Assembly: GCA_964649825.1 (NCBI GenBank)
Contig: CAZYQW010000142.1
Span: 62,001-126,000, forward strand
DNA: 64,000 nucleotides
DNA from: CAZYQW01 sp964649825
GTDB lineage: Bacteria > Planctomycetota > B15-G4 > JADJEK01
Direction of reading: 5' to 3'
Shown: positions 42,793-51,817 of the stretch, piece by piece
How positions within the stretch are numbered: the first letter of the stretch is position 1
Layout: each line of letters starts with the position of its first letter
Program-made: the position numbers and the translations under genes
Notes under the pieces: generated by a model
What the model saw: only the letters and a program-made list of their open reading frames with translations
What the model was told of the DNA's origin: nothing
Databases searched by the model: none

Positions 42793-44214
42793 TCATCCGA
42801 CCGAGAGTGCGGCCGCCGTCGCGACGAGCCCCGCGATCGCCAGGCACAACAGTCCGAGCGGGAGCTGCGATCGGACGTGGTCCATCAAGTCGCACCCCGA
42901 GAAGAGCGAGCTCAGGATCGTGGTGTCGGAGACTGGGGAGCACTGGTCGCCGAAGATCGCGCCCCCGAGCATCGCGCCGAACGCGACGCACAGGTAGGTC
43001 GCGTCCGGCGACGTCGCCGCCACGAGGGGGAGGAGCGACGGAAGCACGACAGCGAGCGTACCGAGCGACGTACCGGTCGCGAACGCGAGCGCACTGGACG
43101 CGAGGAGGAGCAGCGCGGGGAGGAGAGGGGCCGGGACTCCGTCGCCGATCGCGGCGACGACGAACGCGCCGGTCCCGACGCGCGTCGTGACGTCGCCGAG
43201 CGTGACGGCGAGGGCGAGCACGACGATGCCGGGGATCATGCGGCGGCAGCCGGCGACGAACGCGGCCGCGATTCCCCGCGTGCGCATCCCTTTCGCCCGC
43301 GCGGTGATCGTGAGAGCAGCGAGCGCGAGCGGGAACGCGATCTCGAGGCGCGGGGATCCGCCGTACGCGTACGAGACGACGGCCGTGCCGAACAGGAGCG
43401 CGAGCGGGACGAGGATCTCCGCCGCCCCGGCCTGGTATCCCGGTTCGATCACGCCGAGCCGCGCGTCGACCGACGCGTCGAACGGCGCGGCGTCGTCGCC
43501 GTCGAGGCGCCCCTCGTGGCGGGCGCGGGTCCGGGCTGCGGCCAGGCGTGCGCCGGTCCATGGCATCCACCCGCGCGCGACGAGGAGCGCGACGGCGACC
43601 ATCGCGATCGAGTAGACGTTCCACGGGATCGCCTGGAAGAAGAGCGCGACCGCCGAGGAGTCGTCGGAGAGGGCGGGGACCGTCCCCGTGATGAGCGCCG
43701 CGACGAGGAGCGGCCACGCGTTCAGCGGGATCACCGTCACCACCGGAGAAGCGGTGGCGTCGACGACGAACGAGAGCTCCTCGTGCGAGACGCGGTGCGC
43801 GTCGGTCACCGGTCTCGCGCAGAACCCGGCGAGCGCCGCGCTGACCGTGCCGCCCTGGTGGATCACGATCCCGGCCGACCAGGCGAACACCAGCGCCGAA
43901 CGGGGACCGCGCACGAGCCGCCGCGCGAGGGACGCGGCGAGCACGGAGATGGCGCCGGTTCGCTGCCACAGTCCCATCATGCCGCCCAGGCCGAGGAAGT
44001 AGACGACGAGGATCAGCGCGAAGCTCCGGGACGCGAGGGCGGGAATGAAGAACCTGGTGATCGGGTCCAGGTCGCGCGGGTCGTGGGAGCGGAGGAACAG
44101 CACCACGCCGCCCGTCGCGACGCCGAGCAGGAGCGACAGCACGACGCGTCGCGTCGCGAACGCGAGCAGCAGGGTCACGAGGGGGGGAAGGAGAGCCGCG
44201 GGGCCTGTCTCCAT
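42793..44214 (-). CDS. NhaC-family Na+/H+ antiporter
   Basis: A 473-residue protein with about eleven membrane segments. NhaC-family features: GGVVLFL near the start, FGLGG-like VYFLGLGGMMGLWQRTG, WSAGIVIHQGGTVSAALAG, TASPVVTVIPLNAWPLL, and FGAMLGGAIFGDQCSPVSDT near the C-terminus, where the family signature GD-x-x-SP occurs. It probably exchanges Na+ or an organic cation for protons. It lies 25 bases downstream of the ATP-grasp gene on the same strand and may be co-transcribed. A charged loop of about 60 residues sits in the middle. Confidence 0.9.
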   Translation of the reverse strand: METGPAALLPPLVTLLLAFATRRVVLSLLLGVATGGVVLFLRSHDPRDLDPITRFFIPALASRSFALILVVYFLGLGGMMGLWQRTGAISVLAASLARRLVRGPRSALVFAWSAGIVIHQGGTVSAALAGFCARPVTDAHRVSHEELSFVVDATASPVVTVIPLNAWPLLVAALITGTVPALSDDSSAVALFFQAIPWNVYSIAMVAVALLVARGWMPWTGARLAAARTRARHEGRLDGDDAAPFDASVDARLGVIEPGYQAGAAEILVPLALLFGTAVVSYAYGGSPRLEIAFPLALAALTITARAKGMRTRGIAAAFVAGCRRMIPGIVVLALAVTLGDVTTRVGTGAFVVAAIGDGVPAPLLPALLLLASSALAFATGTSLGTLAVVLPSLLPLVAATSPDATYLCVAFGAMLGGAIFGDQCSPVSDTTILSSLFSGCDLMDHVRSQLPLGLLCLAIAGLVATAAALSVG

Positions 44215-44239
44215 ACGTGGGAGCGCGCCGGTCGGTCGA

Positions 44240-45460
44240 TCAGCCGGCGAGCACCTTCACGGTCTTCCCGACGGTGTCGAGCATCCGCCGCAGCTCGTCG
44301 TAGTCGGGATGCTTCATCCGGATCCACGCGTTCGCCATGTACCCCGCCTCGACCGGCTGGGTCTTTTTCCCTTCGGGAGGCAGGTGGTAGTCGATGATCC
44401 ACTCGCCGAACGAGCGGCGGATCTCGTCGAGGCCGGTGTAGCCGCGGATCGTACCGTCCGCGGTGGGGCGCAGGTTGATGATCCCGGCCGCGAAGCGCTG
44501 CGACCGCTTCTGCGACGGCCGGCCGTGGACGATCGCGTGCGCCCACTCGCGGTAGAGGTCCATGTCGTTGCTCGCGCAGTACAGGTCCCACGCGCCGACT
44601 CCGGGCGGACGGCAGCCGATCTCGGAGAACTTCAGCCCCTTCGGCCCATAGAACCACTCCATGTGCGTGGCCGACGTGCCGATGCCGAGCGCCTCGATCA
44701 CCTTCTTCCCCATCGCGCGCGCCTCCTCGTACCCGGGGTCGGAGAGGCGGTTGGTCGCGATGAACTGCGGCGAGATCCAGCGCGTCCGCATCGCTTCGAG
44801 CACGTTCGGATAGTAGTGCGTCGCGAACTCGTGCACGACCTCCCCGTCGATGCAGAGCGTGTCGTAGAACCCCTCGTGCCCCTCGATGAACTCCTCGACC
44901 GCGACGGAGTGGCCACGGTCGACCCACGAGTCGCGGATCGCCTGCTCGAGCTGCTCGTCGTCGTCGCACCGCGTCGCGCCCGACGCGCCGGCGCCGTCGC
45001 GCGGCTTGAGGATCACCGGATAGCCGACGTCGGCCACGAACGCGCGCACCTCTTCGGGCGACGACGCCCCAGTCGACATCGCGCACGGCACGCCGGCGTT
45101 GCGCAGCGCTTCCTTCATCGCGGGCTTGTCGCGGCACAGGTACGCGGTCTCGACCGTCGTACCCGGGATGCCGCACTGCTTGCGCACCTTGGCGACGGGG
45201 AGGATGTGCGCCTCGATCGTCGTCTCGAGCCGGTCGACCCACCCCTGCGCCTGGATGCGGCGCACCGTCTCCAGCATCTCGGCCTCGTTGCAGACCGAGC
45301 CGACCTGGACGTATCCGCCGAGCCAGCTCTTCAGGTCCGCGTCGAACGCGTCGGACGGCGCCTCGCCGATGCCGGTCACCCTCGCCCCGACCTGATGGAG
45401 GCCGCGGACGAACTCGCGCTGGTTGCGGGGGAAGAACGGCTCGACGAGGAGGACGTGCAT
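44240..45460 (-). CDS. ATP-grasp domain ligase
   Basis: A 406-residue protein with an N-terminal nucleotide-fold segment (MHVLLVEPFFPRNQREFVRG) and a central ATP-grasp domain. It has ETAYLCRDKPAMKEALRNAG, the Lys-containing YPVILKPRDGAGASGATRC, VEEFIEGHEGFYDTLCIDGE, and the Mg-binding YGPKGLKFSEIGCRPPG. The layout is like D-Ala-D-Ala-ligase- or PurT-type carboxylate-amine ligases, but the acceptor is unknown. ATG 45460 is used because the extension to 45493 is Pro-rich and lacks a site. It is followed by the NhaC gene. A dipeptide or amino-acid ligase role is the most likely, but unproven. Confidence 0.85.
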   Translation of the reverse strand: MHVLLVEPFFPRNQREFVRGLHQVGARVTGIGEAPSDAFDADLKSWLGGYVQVGSVCNEAEMLETVRRIQAQGWVDRLETTIEAHILPVAKVRKQCGIPGTTVETAYLCRDKPAMKEALRNAGVPCAMSTGASSPEEVRAFVADVGYPVILKPRDGAGASGATRCDDDEQLEQAIRDSWVDRGHSVAVEEFIEGHEGFYDTLCIDGEVVHEFATHYYPNVLEAMRTRWISPQFIATNRLSDPGYEEARAMGKKVIEALGIGTSATHMEWFYGPKGLKFSEIGCRPPGVGAWDLYCASNDMDLYREWAHAIVHGRPSQKRSQRFAAGIINLRPTADGTIRGYTGLDEIRRSFGEWIIDYHLPPEGKKTQPVEAGYMANAWIRMKHPDYDELRRMLDTVGKTVKVLAG

Positions 45461-45953
45461 GGCGGCGATCCCGGCGGGACGTGGAACGGTCACCAGCGTA
45501 GTCCAGCCGCCACGAATGTGCGAGCGATCGAGCCGTGGATTCGGCCCTGCTCCGGAGCGCGATCCCGTCCGCTCTCTCCCGGCTCTCTTCCGGCCGGCGG
45601 CGGATCTTCCGGGCTCGGCGCGTTCGCCACCCGATCGCGTTCACATTCGTGAGGCGGGCGACTGCTTCGGTTCGACGCCGCTGCGTCGCTTGCTGCTGCG
45701 TCTCGAAGCGGCCGCGGTCATCCGAGCCCGCCCGTGCGGGCGCGTGGCGAGATGCAAAACCCTGGCGCGTGCACGGGTTCGGCGCTCGCCGCGGTTCTCG
45801 TCGGCGCACGGCATTCGAGTTGCGGTTGCTGACGCGCTCCGACGCGTCGGAGGCCCGAGCGGGTGGCCCGCGTCACCCTTTCCCGACAAAACCCGGGGAG
45901 GGCCGAACGACGACAATCGGGACGCGGGTGACCCGCTCGGGCCTCCGACCGGT
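45461..45953. other. Intergenic region without a gene
   Basis: About 490 bases between the ATP-grasp gene and the DUF1573 gene, both on the minus strand. Open frames are Arg/Ser-rich and unsupported. The only structure seen is the long inverted repeat at 45847-45948 next to the DUF1573 stop. Confidence 0.6.
45847..45948. repeat. 28-base inverted repeat pair
   Basis: Arms 45847-45874 and 45921-45948 are complementary at 26 of 28 positions and flank a 46-base loop. They begin five bases after the DUF1573 stop codon. They could be a terminator, an RNA-processing site or a small mobile-element remnant. There is no T-run. Confidence 0.75.
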
Positions 45954-47054
45954 CTATCGCCCGAGGATCGAGCCGGCGAACGGGATCTCCTTCGCCGGCT
46001 CGTCGGGGTGGTCGGCCAGGACGCGGATCGTCCCCTTGAAGAAGCGCGCGTTCATCTGGTCCGACACGGTCACGTTGATCTTGTAGCTGACGCCCTCCTC
46101 GACGGTCTCGACCGCGGTCGCGATGAACGGCTTGACGAGCGAGTCGACCTCGACCGCGGTGATGCGGTAGGGCACCGAAGGGTCGGTGTTCGTGACCACG
46201 ATCTGGCGCGTGTGCGCGTGTCCGGCCACGAGGCGCTTGAAGTCCACGAGCTGCGAGTTGAACGGGTTCTTGGTTTCGAAGCGCACTGGTGACGAGACGT
46301 TCGCGGCGACGGTGAGCTTCAGGGGGTCGAGCCGCTCGTGGTCGGTGCGGATGAGCAGCGTCGTCGAATGGTTGCCGGCCGGGGCGTCCTTCGCGACCGA
46401 GACCTTCACGCGCCAGGCCGCGCCGTTCTCGTCCTCGATCTTCTCGAGCTCCGCGCCGAACACTTCGTTCTCGTTCTCCACGCCGGTCAGCGTCATGTCG
46501 ATGCCCGGCGAGACGCGAACGATCGACTCTCGCGTCGCTCCGACGCCGCGCGGAACGAAGTCGAACGCGAGCTGCCGCGGCTCGATCGTCACCGAAAGCT
46601 GCACGTGCGCGATCAGCTCCAGACGGAGACGCGGAGCGAGCGGGTCGGAGCTCAGGACTTCGATGTGCTTCCTCAGCGTGCGCGGCGGCTGCCCCGACGA
46701 GTCGTAGCGGACCTCGACGTCGACGTGCTCGTTTGGTTTCAACCGCACGAGTGGACGGGACCCGATCAGGAAGTTCTTCGGGATCTGGACCTCGGCCGGC
46801 GGGTCTCCGTACATCATCCGCGCGACGGCGCAGCCGCAGTTCGGACGCAGGTAGTCGATGTCCAGGTCCTGATCGCCCGCGTTCTCGATCCGGAACGTGT
46901 GGTCCCTCAGCTCGCCCTGCATCACGTTGCCGAAGTCGTGCGCCGGCTCGGCGACGTGGATCCGTGGACCGATCGTTTCGTCCGCCGGCGCGCCGGCGGA
47001 CGCCGCCCACGGGCCAAGCAGGGTGGCGAGCAGCAAGAACCGAGCAATCCTCAT
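45954..47054 (-). CDS. Exported DUF1573-domain protein
   Basis: A 366-residue protein from ATG 47054, with AGAGG five bases upstream. The signal peptide (RIARFLLLATLLGPWAASAG) is followed by a DUF1573 domain: AEPAHDFGNVMQGELRDHTF, ENAGDQDLDIDYLRPNCGCA, and VEVRYDSSGQPPRTLRKHIE. Two further beta-sandwich segments follow. The Cys pair in NCGC is a hallmark of the family. DUF1573 proteins are common and expanded in planctomycetes and Bacteroidetes; they are Ig-like and of unknown role. It lies 31 bases downstream of the anti-sigma gene, so all three may form one operon. Confidence 0.88.
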   Translation of the reverse strand: MRIARFLLLATLLGPWAASAGAPADETIGPRIHVAEPAHDFGNVMQGELRDHTFRIENAGDQDLDIDYLRPNCGCAVARMMYGDPPAEVQIPKNFLIGSRPLVRLKPNEHVDVEVRYDSSGQPPRTLRKHIEVLSSDPLAPRLRLELIAHVQLSVTIEPRQLAFDFVPRGVGATRESIVRVSPGIDMTLTGVENENEVFGAELEKIEDENGAAWRVKVSVAKDAPAGNHSTTLLIRTDHERLDPLKLTVAANVSSPVRFETKNPFNSQLVDFKRLVAGHAHTRQIVVTNTDPSVPYRITAVEVDSLVKPFIATAVETVEEGVSYKINVTVSDQMNARFFKGTIRVLADHPDEPAKEIPFAGSILGR

Positions 47055-47085
47055 GCGTGCCTCTGCGATCGATGCGAACCGCGGC

Positions 47086-47799
47086 TCAGCGTACCCGTTC
47101 GAGGAGGGTCGCTTCCATGATCTGCCAGGTCCGGGTTTCGCCGGGACCGAGGAGCGCGATCTCACGGCCCGTCTCCCGCCGGCCGACCCAGCCTGCCACG
47201 ACCGAGAGAGTGACGCACACCTCCGACGGAGCCGCGTGCGACGGGTGGACAGATGTGCCGGTCGGCACGCAGCAGGAGCCGACCGCGACGGTGAACTCGC
47301 AGCCGTCGCACGTCATGGGTCCGACCGGCGTCTCGACGACCGACGCGCCGTCGCGAATGACGAAGGTCGAGGTGCCGGTCTCGATGCGCGCGTGGTCGGG
47401 CGCGATGTATTGGATCACGGCTCCGTCCTCGGGCAGCACCGCCAACGACGGCGTCGCCGCGCGCGGCACGACCTCGAGCGGCGGCGTCGGGGCCCGGAAC
47501 GTCGTCAGTAGGACCGTGGCGGCGACCACGAGGGTGGCCGCGACGGTGGCCGCCGCCCACGACGTGGTCCGGTCGAAGCGGGCCGCTCGCGCGGGCCGGG
47601 GCGCCGCCGCCGGTGGGTCCGGTACAATCATCAGCGCGGCCGCGATCGCCCGCCCCGTGAACTCGTAGCGATCGAGCGCGTCGCGACAACGCGCACAGGT
47701 CGCGACGTGCGCCTCGACCTCGGTCGCCGCGACCGGTTCCGCCGCCAGATCGATCAGACGGGCGTCGAACTCCGGACATCCGTCCCACCGTTCAGTCAT
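47086..47799 (-). CDS. Anti-sigma-factor-like protein with zinc-binding ZAS domain and one TM helix
   Basis: A 237-residue protein. Residues 1-50 have a ZAS-type motif, EAHVATCARC (His-x3-Cys-x2-Cys). A Pro/Ala linker and one membrane helix (TSWAAATVAATLVVAATVLL) follow near residues 80-100. The periplasmic part has FecR-like strands and several Cys residues (MTCDGCEFTVAVGSCCV). The ATG at 47799 overlaps the sigma gene by eight bases (ATGACTGA); ATG 47820 would extend further into it. It should bind and hold the ECF sigma factor until a signal arrives. The signal is unknown, but the Cys-rich outer domain makes redox sensing possible. Confidence 0.75.
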   Translation of the reverse strand: MTERWDGCPEFDARLIDLAAEPVAATEVEAHVATCARCRDALDRYEFTGRAIAAALMIVPDPPAAAPRPARAARFDRTTSWAAATVAATLVVAATVLLTTFRAPTPPLEVVPRAATPSLAVLPEDGAVIQYIAPDHARIETGTSTFVIRDGASVVETPVGPMTCDGCEFTVAVGSCCVPTGTSVHPSHAAPSEVCVTLSVVAGWVGRRETGREIALLGPGETRTWQIMEATLLERVR

Positions 47800-48292
47800 C
47801 GAGGTCTCGGCCGAGCGCATTCCGCACCGCCTTCATGCCCAGGTAGAAGTGCTGGCGCGCCGTCGCCTCGGAACACCCGAGGGCGACCGCCGCCTCGCGA
47901 TACGTGAAGTGTCGATGGATGCGCAGGATCAGCGCCGCACGCTGGCGCTCCGGCAGCGTCTGGATCACCTCCCACGCGCGCGTGGCGAGGTCGGCGTCCG
48001 CGACCGAGGCCGCCGGGTCGTGGACCACGCGATGATCGATCCGCGCCGCGCCCGGCAGCGCCCGTCCGGCACGTTCCATCCGGCGCGCCTGATCCCGCAG
48101 GACGTTCAGCGCCACGGAGTAGAGGTACGCCCGCGGAGCGCCCTCGGGTGGAGTGCGCAACGCGCGGAGGAGGACCTCCTGCACCAAGTCGTCGAGATCG
48201 TGCCGGAGCCCCATCCGGACGAGGAACGCTCGCAGCTCCCCCGACCACGGCGTCGGGTCGAACGCCGTTTCGTCCTTCACCGTAGGTTCCAT
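47792..48292 (-). CDS. ECF-type RNA polymerase sigma factor
   Basis: A 166-residue sigma-70-family regulator. Region 2 is visible as RHDLDDLVQEVLLRALRTPP with the following RAYLYSVALNVLRDQARR; region 4 as TLPERQRAALILRIHRHFTY then REAAVALGCSEATARQHFYL. Starts at ATG 48292, 48304 and 48313 are possible; 48292 is preferred because GAGG lies three bases upstream and a promoter-like pair (48321-48349) would give it a short leader. The anti-sigma gene overlaps its end. It probably transcribes its own operon, including the DUF1573 gene, and distant surface-protein genes. Confidence 0.88.
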   Translation of the reverse strand: MEPTVKDETAFDPTPWSGELRAFLVRMGLRHDLDDLVQEVLLRALRTPPEGAPRAYLYSVALNVLRDQARRMERAGRALPGAARIDHRVVHDPAASVADADLATRAWEVIQTLPERQRAALILRIHRHFTYREAAVALGCSEATARQHFYLGMKAVRNALGRDLDD

Positions 48293-48320
48293 GGGCCTCG
48301 ACATCGTTCGCATGCAAGGA

Positions 48321-48349
48321 ATGACACGACGCACCCCCGCCGGCGTCAA
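48321..48349 (-). promoter_or_regulatory. Putative promoter of the sigma-factor operon
   Basis: On the minus strand, TTGACG (48349-48344), a 17-base spacer and TGTCAT (48326-48321). The -10 matches the consensus at four positions. Transcription would begin about 20 bases before ATG 48292. Confidence 0.35.
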
Positions 48350-48527
48350 ACGGAACGGTGCAAGAGATCGATCGTTATCATCGTCTTCCGTTCTCCTCCG
48401 CCAGCGGAACGTCAGCGGGGCGCCCATCGACCGCCATCCGGAAGGGTGGCCCGAGCGCGCCTCCAAGTAGCCTATTCGTAGGTGATGGACAATTGGTTAC
48501 GGAATACCTTCAGCAACGAGGGGCGGT

Positions 48528-49133
48528 GTGAATCGCTTCGAGGAAGGTCGGCGCGAGCTCGCCGCCCGCGAACCACGGATGGCCACGCTCATCGAGCGGG
48601 CCGGTCCGTGCCGGATGACGGCACGCCACCCACACGGACACTTCGCGGCGCTCGTCCGTTCGATCGTGTACCAGCAGCTCGCCGGCCGAGCCGCGAGCGC
48701 GATCCACGGTCGATTCGAGTCGCTGCTCGGCGGGCGCGTCACGTCCGCCGAGGTCGTGAAGCGGCGGCACGCGTCGCTCCGGAGGGTCGGTCTCTCCGAG
48801 GCGAAGGCGCGGTCGATCCAGGATCTCGCGCGCCGGGTCGAGGACGGGACGGTGCGCTTGTCCCGCGTTGCGCGGTACGACGACGAAGCGGTGATCGATC
48901 AGCTCACGTGCGTGCGCGGCATCGGGCGGTGGACCGCACAGATGTTCCTGATCGCCCAGCTCGGCCGCCAGGACGTGTGGCCGGTGCTCGACCTCGGCGT
49001 GCGCAAGGGGTACGCGATCACGTACGATCTCGAGTCGCTCCCGGACGCCGCCGCCCTCGACCCGCTCGGCGAGCGCTTTCGTCCCTACCGCTCGATCGCC
49101 GCGTGGTACTTCTGGCGTGCGACCGAAGGTTGA
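48528..49133 (+). CDS. DNA-3-methyladenine glycosylase (AlkA-like, HhH-GPD family)
   Basis: A 201-residue base-excision repair enzyme that removes alkylated bases. The GTG at 48528 has GAGGGG about five bases upstream. Family features: RSIVYQQLAGRAASAIHGRF, the helix-hairpin-helix LTCVRGIGRWTAQMFLI, and the catalytic Asp155 in WPVLDLGVRKGY. The C-terminus ends FRPYRSIAAWYFWRA, as in DNA-3-methyladenine glycosylase II. The N-terminal TATA-like domain of E. coli AlkA is missing, giving the shorter form common in other bacteria. It is divergent from the sigma operon and 29 bases upstream of the DUF2891 gene. Confidence 0.93.
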   Translation: MNRFEEGRRELAAREPRMATLIERAGPCRMTARHPHGHFAALVRSIVYQQLAGRAASAIHGRFESLLGGRVTSAEVVKRRHASLRRVGLSEAKARSIQDLARRVEDGTVRLSRVARYDDEAVIDQLTCVRGIGRWTAQMFLIAQLGRQDVWPVLDLGVRKGYAITYDLESLPDAAALDPLGERFRPYRSIAAWYFWRATEG

Positions 49134-49162
49134 ACCGGCAAGCCCCGTACGGAGTCCCCCCG

Positions 49163-50260
49163 ATGGTCCGCTCGTTCGCCCTCCTCGCGTTGCTCGGCGC
49201 GCACGCCGGCGCGTCCGAGTCCGGCCCGTCCGCCGCGTTCGATGCGAAGGCGGCCGAGCGGTTCGCGCGTCTCGCGCTCGATTGCGTGCATCGCGAGTAC
49301 CCGAACAAGATCGCGCACGTCCTCCAGGACGACGTCGACGCGCTCCCGCCGCGCGAGCTCACGCCGGCGTTCTACGGCTGCTACGACTGGCACTCCGCCG
49401 TGCACGGGCACTGGCTCCTCGCGCGGCTCTGCCGAATGTTCCCCCGCGAGCCGTTCGTGGCCGACGCTCGTGCCGCGCTCGGGCGGAGCATCACCGCCGC
49501 GAACGTCGCGGCCGAGGTCCGGTACCTGCGCGCCGAAGGTCGCGGCACCTTCGAGCGTCCCTACGGACTCGCGTGGCTCCTCCAACTCGCAGCCGAGCTG
49601 CGCGAATGGGACGACGCCGGCGCGCGCCGTTGGTCGGAGCACCTCGCCCCGCTCGAGCGCGAGGCGGCAGAGCGGTTCCGATCGTGGCTGCCGAAACTGT
49701 CGCATCCGATCCGGACGGGCGAGCACAGCCAAACCGCCTTCGCGCTCGGCCTGGTGCACGATTGGGCGCTCGTCGCCGGCGACGCCGGCCTGCTCGCCTT
49801 GGTCGAGGATCGAGCCCGGACGTTCCACGGCGGCGACGTCGCCGGTCCCCTCGCGTACGAACCGAGCGGTCAAGACTTCCTGTCGCCGTGCCTCGCCGAG
49901 GCCGACCTCATGCGCCGCGTCCTCGATCGCGATGAGTTCGCCGCGTGGCTCGGCGCGTTCCTCCCCGACCTGCCGGCCGACGGAGCGACCGGCTGGCTGC
50001 CCGTCGCCGTCGTCACCGACAAGTCGGACGGCAAGCTCGCGCACCTCGACGGGCTGAACCTCTCGCGGGCGTGGATGCTCGAGGGGATCGTGTCCGGCCT
50101 CCCCGCGGACGACGCGCGCGTCCCGGCGCTCCGCCGCACCGCGGCCGAGCATCGCGCCGCCGGGCTCGCGTCGGTCACCGGCGAGCACTACGAGGGTGGA
50201 CATTGGCTCGGCAGCTTCGCTGTCTACCTCGTGACGGCGCGGGGGGTCCGGCCGGCGTGA
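49163..50260 (+). CDS. Exported DUF2891-family protein
   Basis: A 365-residue protein from ATG 49163 with GGAG eight bases upstream; the first 18 residues are a signal peptide (SFALLALLGAHAGA). The DUF2891 pattern is clear: DCVHREYPNKIAHVLQDD, FYGCYDWHSAVHGHWLLARL, YGLAWLLQLAAEL, HPIRTGEHSQTAFALGL and EPSGQDFLSPCLAEADLM. The many Trp/His/Asp residues and alpha-rich repeats resemble alpha/alpha-barrel glycoside-modifying enzymes, but no activity is established for the family. It ends convergently with the prenyltransferase-like gene. Confidence 0.88.
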   Translation: MVRSFALLALLGAHAGASESGPSAAFDAKAAERFARLALDCVHREYPNKIAHVLQDDVDALPPRELTPAFYGCYDWHSAVHGHWLLARLCRMFPREPFVADARAALGRSITAANVAAEVRYLRAEGRGTFERPYGLAWLLQLAAELREWDDAGARRWSEHLAPLEREAAERFRSWLPKLSHPIRTGEHSQTAFALGLVHDWALVAGDAGLLALVEDRARTFHGGDVAGPLAYEPSGQDFLSPCLAEADLMRRVLDRDEFAAWLGAFLPDLPADGATGWLPVAVVTDKSDGKLAHLDGLNLSRAWMLEGIVSGLPADDARVPALRRTAAEHRAAGLASVTGEHYEGGHWLGSFAVYLVTARGVRPA

Positions 50261-50297
50261 ACCGCAGCCGATCGACGGCGGCCGACCGCTGCGGTTC
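50259..50297. terminator. Hairpin between convergent genes
   Basis: A perfect 10-base inverted repeat (50259-50268 and 50288-50297) with a 19-base loop begins at the DUF2891 stop. It lies between two convergent genes and may terminate either. Confidence 0.5.
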
Positions 50298-50345
50298 GAC
50301 ACCGCGCGCGACCCGGCCCCGGTCGCCGAATCGTGGACCTTCGAT

Positions 50346-51539
50346 TCACCGCGCGGTCCGCGGTCGCTGGCGGTACGGCTGCTCGAGGATGAGGACGCAA
50401 AGCGCGGTCGCGAAGACGCGCCCGCCGGTCTGTCGCTCGTAGGTGCCGAGCGGGTCCCACGAGCCGCGGGAGCAGCCCGGCTGGTCCTGATGGCCGACGA
50501 GCGCCGCCTTGGCGCTGCGGAACCACGCCGGCCACGCCCCGCCGCCGTGATGGAACGAGGCGATCGTGCCGTACCACCACTGATACATCGACAGCGATCC
50601 GAGCTGGACGTCCATCTTGCCGCGGCCGGGGACGTCGACGGTGTCGAAGCCGATCCTCCAGGCCGGCTTCCTCTTCGCGACGAGGCCGAGGTGGGCCTGG
50701 TGTCGCGCGCCGTTCGTGTCGACCATGAGGAGTTCGCGGATCGCAGCCGCGAGGTGCGCGTTGGTCGCGGTCGGCGTGTAGCCGTACTCGCGCCCGTCGA
50801 CGAGGTACGCGAGCTTGCCGCCCTTCGCCTCGAGCGAGTCGAGGAAGCGGTCGACGCCATCCGCGAGGTCGTCGGGCAGCGCGAACCCGACGTCCTCCGC
50901 CGCGACGAGCGCCTGGACGCAGAGCGCGGTGAACGGCACGTCCGAACCCGGCCGGTACGGCGCCGCGTATCCCCACGCGCCGTCCTCTTGCTGCAGCGCG
51001 AGCACCTGCGTCGCGAATCCGTGGGCGAGCTCGAGGTAGCGGCCCTCCCCGTCCATCGCCTCGGCCTCCGCGAATGCCTGCGCCGCGAGAGGCGTCGCCC
51101 AGGATCCCGCAGCGTGGTCCTGAAGGTAGCCGAGCGCACGCCCCACGACCTTTGCGTACGGGTCCGGCTCGCCACCAGGAAGGTGTCCGTGGCCGAGGAA
51201 CGCGAGCGTGGAGAGCGCGGTGATCGCGGCGTCGAAGGGGCACGGGATCTCCTCGCCGTGTTGCCCCTTGCCGATGCCATCGCAGCGCGCGCCATCCTTG
51301 TCGCATCGGTCCGGGAAGCCGTCCGTGTCCCAGAAGCCGCGCTCGTCCTGGTGGCGCGCGAGCCACTCGAGGCCGGCCTCGACCGCCTTCTCGGAAGCAC
51401 GGTCGCCGCCGAAGCGCGCGAGCGCCTTGACGCGGTCTGGACCCGAGCGTGGTCCGATCAGACGAGGCCGCGTCCTCTCCTCCGCGGGAATGGAGGCGAC
51501 GAGCAACGGGAGGAAGACGAGGAGGATCGCGGCGCGCAT
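50346..51539 (-). CDS. Exported prenyltransferase/terpenoid-cyclase-repeat protein
   Basis: A 397-residue protein. ATG 51539 is chosen because it starts a signal peptide (MRAAILLVFLPLLVASIPA). The sequence then shows alpha/alpha-toroid repeats of the prenyltransferase/squalene-cyclase type: VEAGLEWLARHQDERGFWD, ITALSTLAFLGHGHLPGG, TPLAAQAFAEAEAM, and ATQVLALQQEDGAWGYAAPY. DxDD-type cyclase motifs are absent and the protein is exported, so it is not an obvious terpene enzyme. Such proteins are common and multi-copy in planctomycetes, function unknown. The region between its start and the next gene holds the palindromic element at 51648. Confidence 0.8.
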   Translation of the reverse strand: MRAAILLVFLPLLVASIPAEERTRPRLIGPRSGPDRVKALARFGGDRASEKAVEAGLEWLARHQDERGFWDTDGFPDRCDKDGARCDGIGKGQHGEEIPCPFDAAITALSTLAFLGHGHLPGGEPDPYAKVVGRALGYLQDHAAGSWATPLAAQAFAEAEAMDGEGRYLELAHGFATQVLALQQEDGAWGYAAPYRPGSDVPFTALCVQALVAAEDVGFALPDDLADGVDRFLDSLEAKGGKLAYLVDGREYGYTPTATNAHLAAAIRELLMVDTNGARHQAHLGLVAKRKPAWRIGFDTVDVPGRGKMDVQLGSLSMYQWWYGTIASFHHGGGAWPAWFRSAKAALVGHQDQPGCSRGSWDPLGTYERQTGGRVFATALCVLILEQPYRQRPRTAR

Positions 51540-51647
51540 GCCCAGGTCCAGGGGCGGCTCGGTGGGGTGGTGGAAGTCTAGCCGGCGCGGGTCGAAACCG
51601 CGAGGCGCCGATCCGCGCGCGCGGGTGCGCGGGGGACGAGTCTTGTG

Positions 51648-51817
51648 GACTAGCAGCCCGTGGTGAAAGTGCTTTCGAAGCGAGGCGAGGTCATCGCGAC
51701 CGAGATCGAGGCGCAGGACCGCAGGCGTACTGTCTGTACGTCGAGGATCCTGCAACGAAGAGATCGGTCGCGAGGGCCCGCCGCAGCCGGAATGACTTTC
51801 ACCACGGGCTGTTAGTC
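51648..51817. mobile_element. MITE-like palindromic element
   Basis: Terminal arms 51648-51670 and 51795-51817 are complementary at 22 of 23 positions, and inner segments also pair partly (around GATCGGTCGCGA). The 170-base body has no gene. CTAG occurs at both edges (51650-51653 and 51817-51820), and TA dinucleotides could alternatively be the target duplication. This is the structure of a non-autonomous IS derivative. The exact ends are unresolved. Confidence 0.6.
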
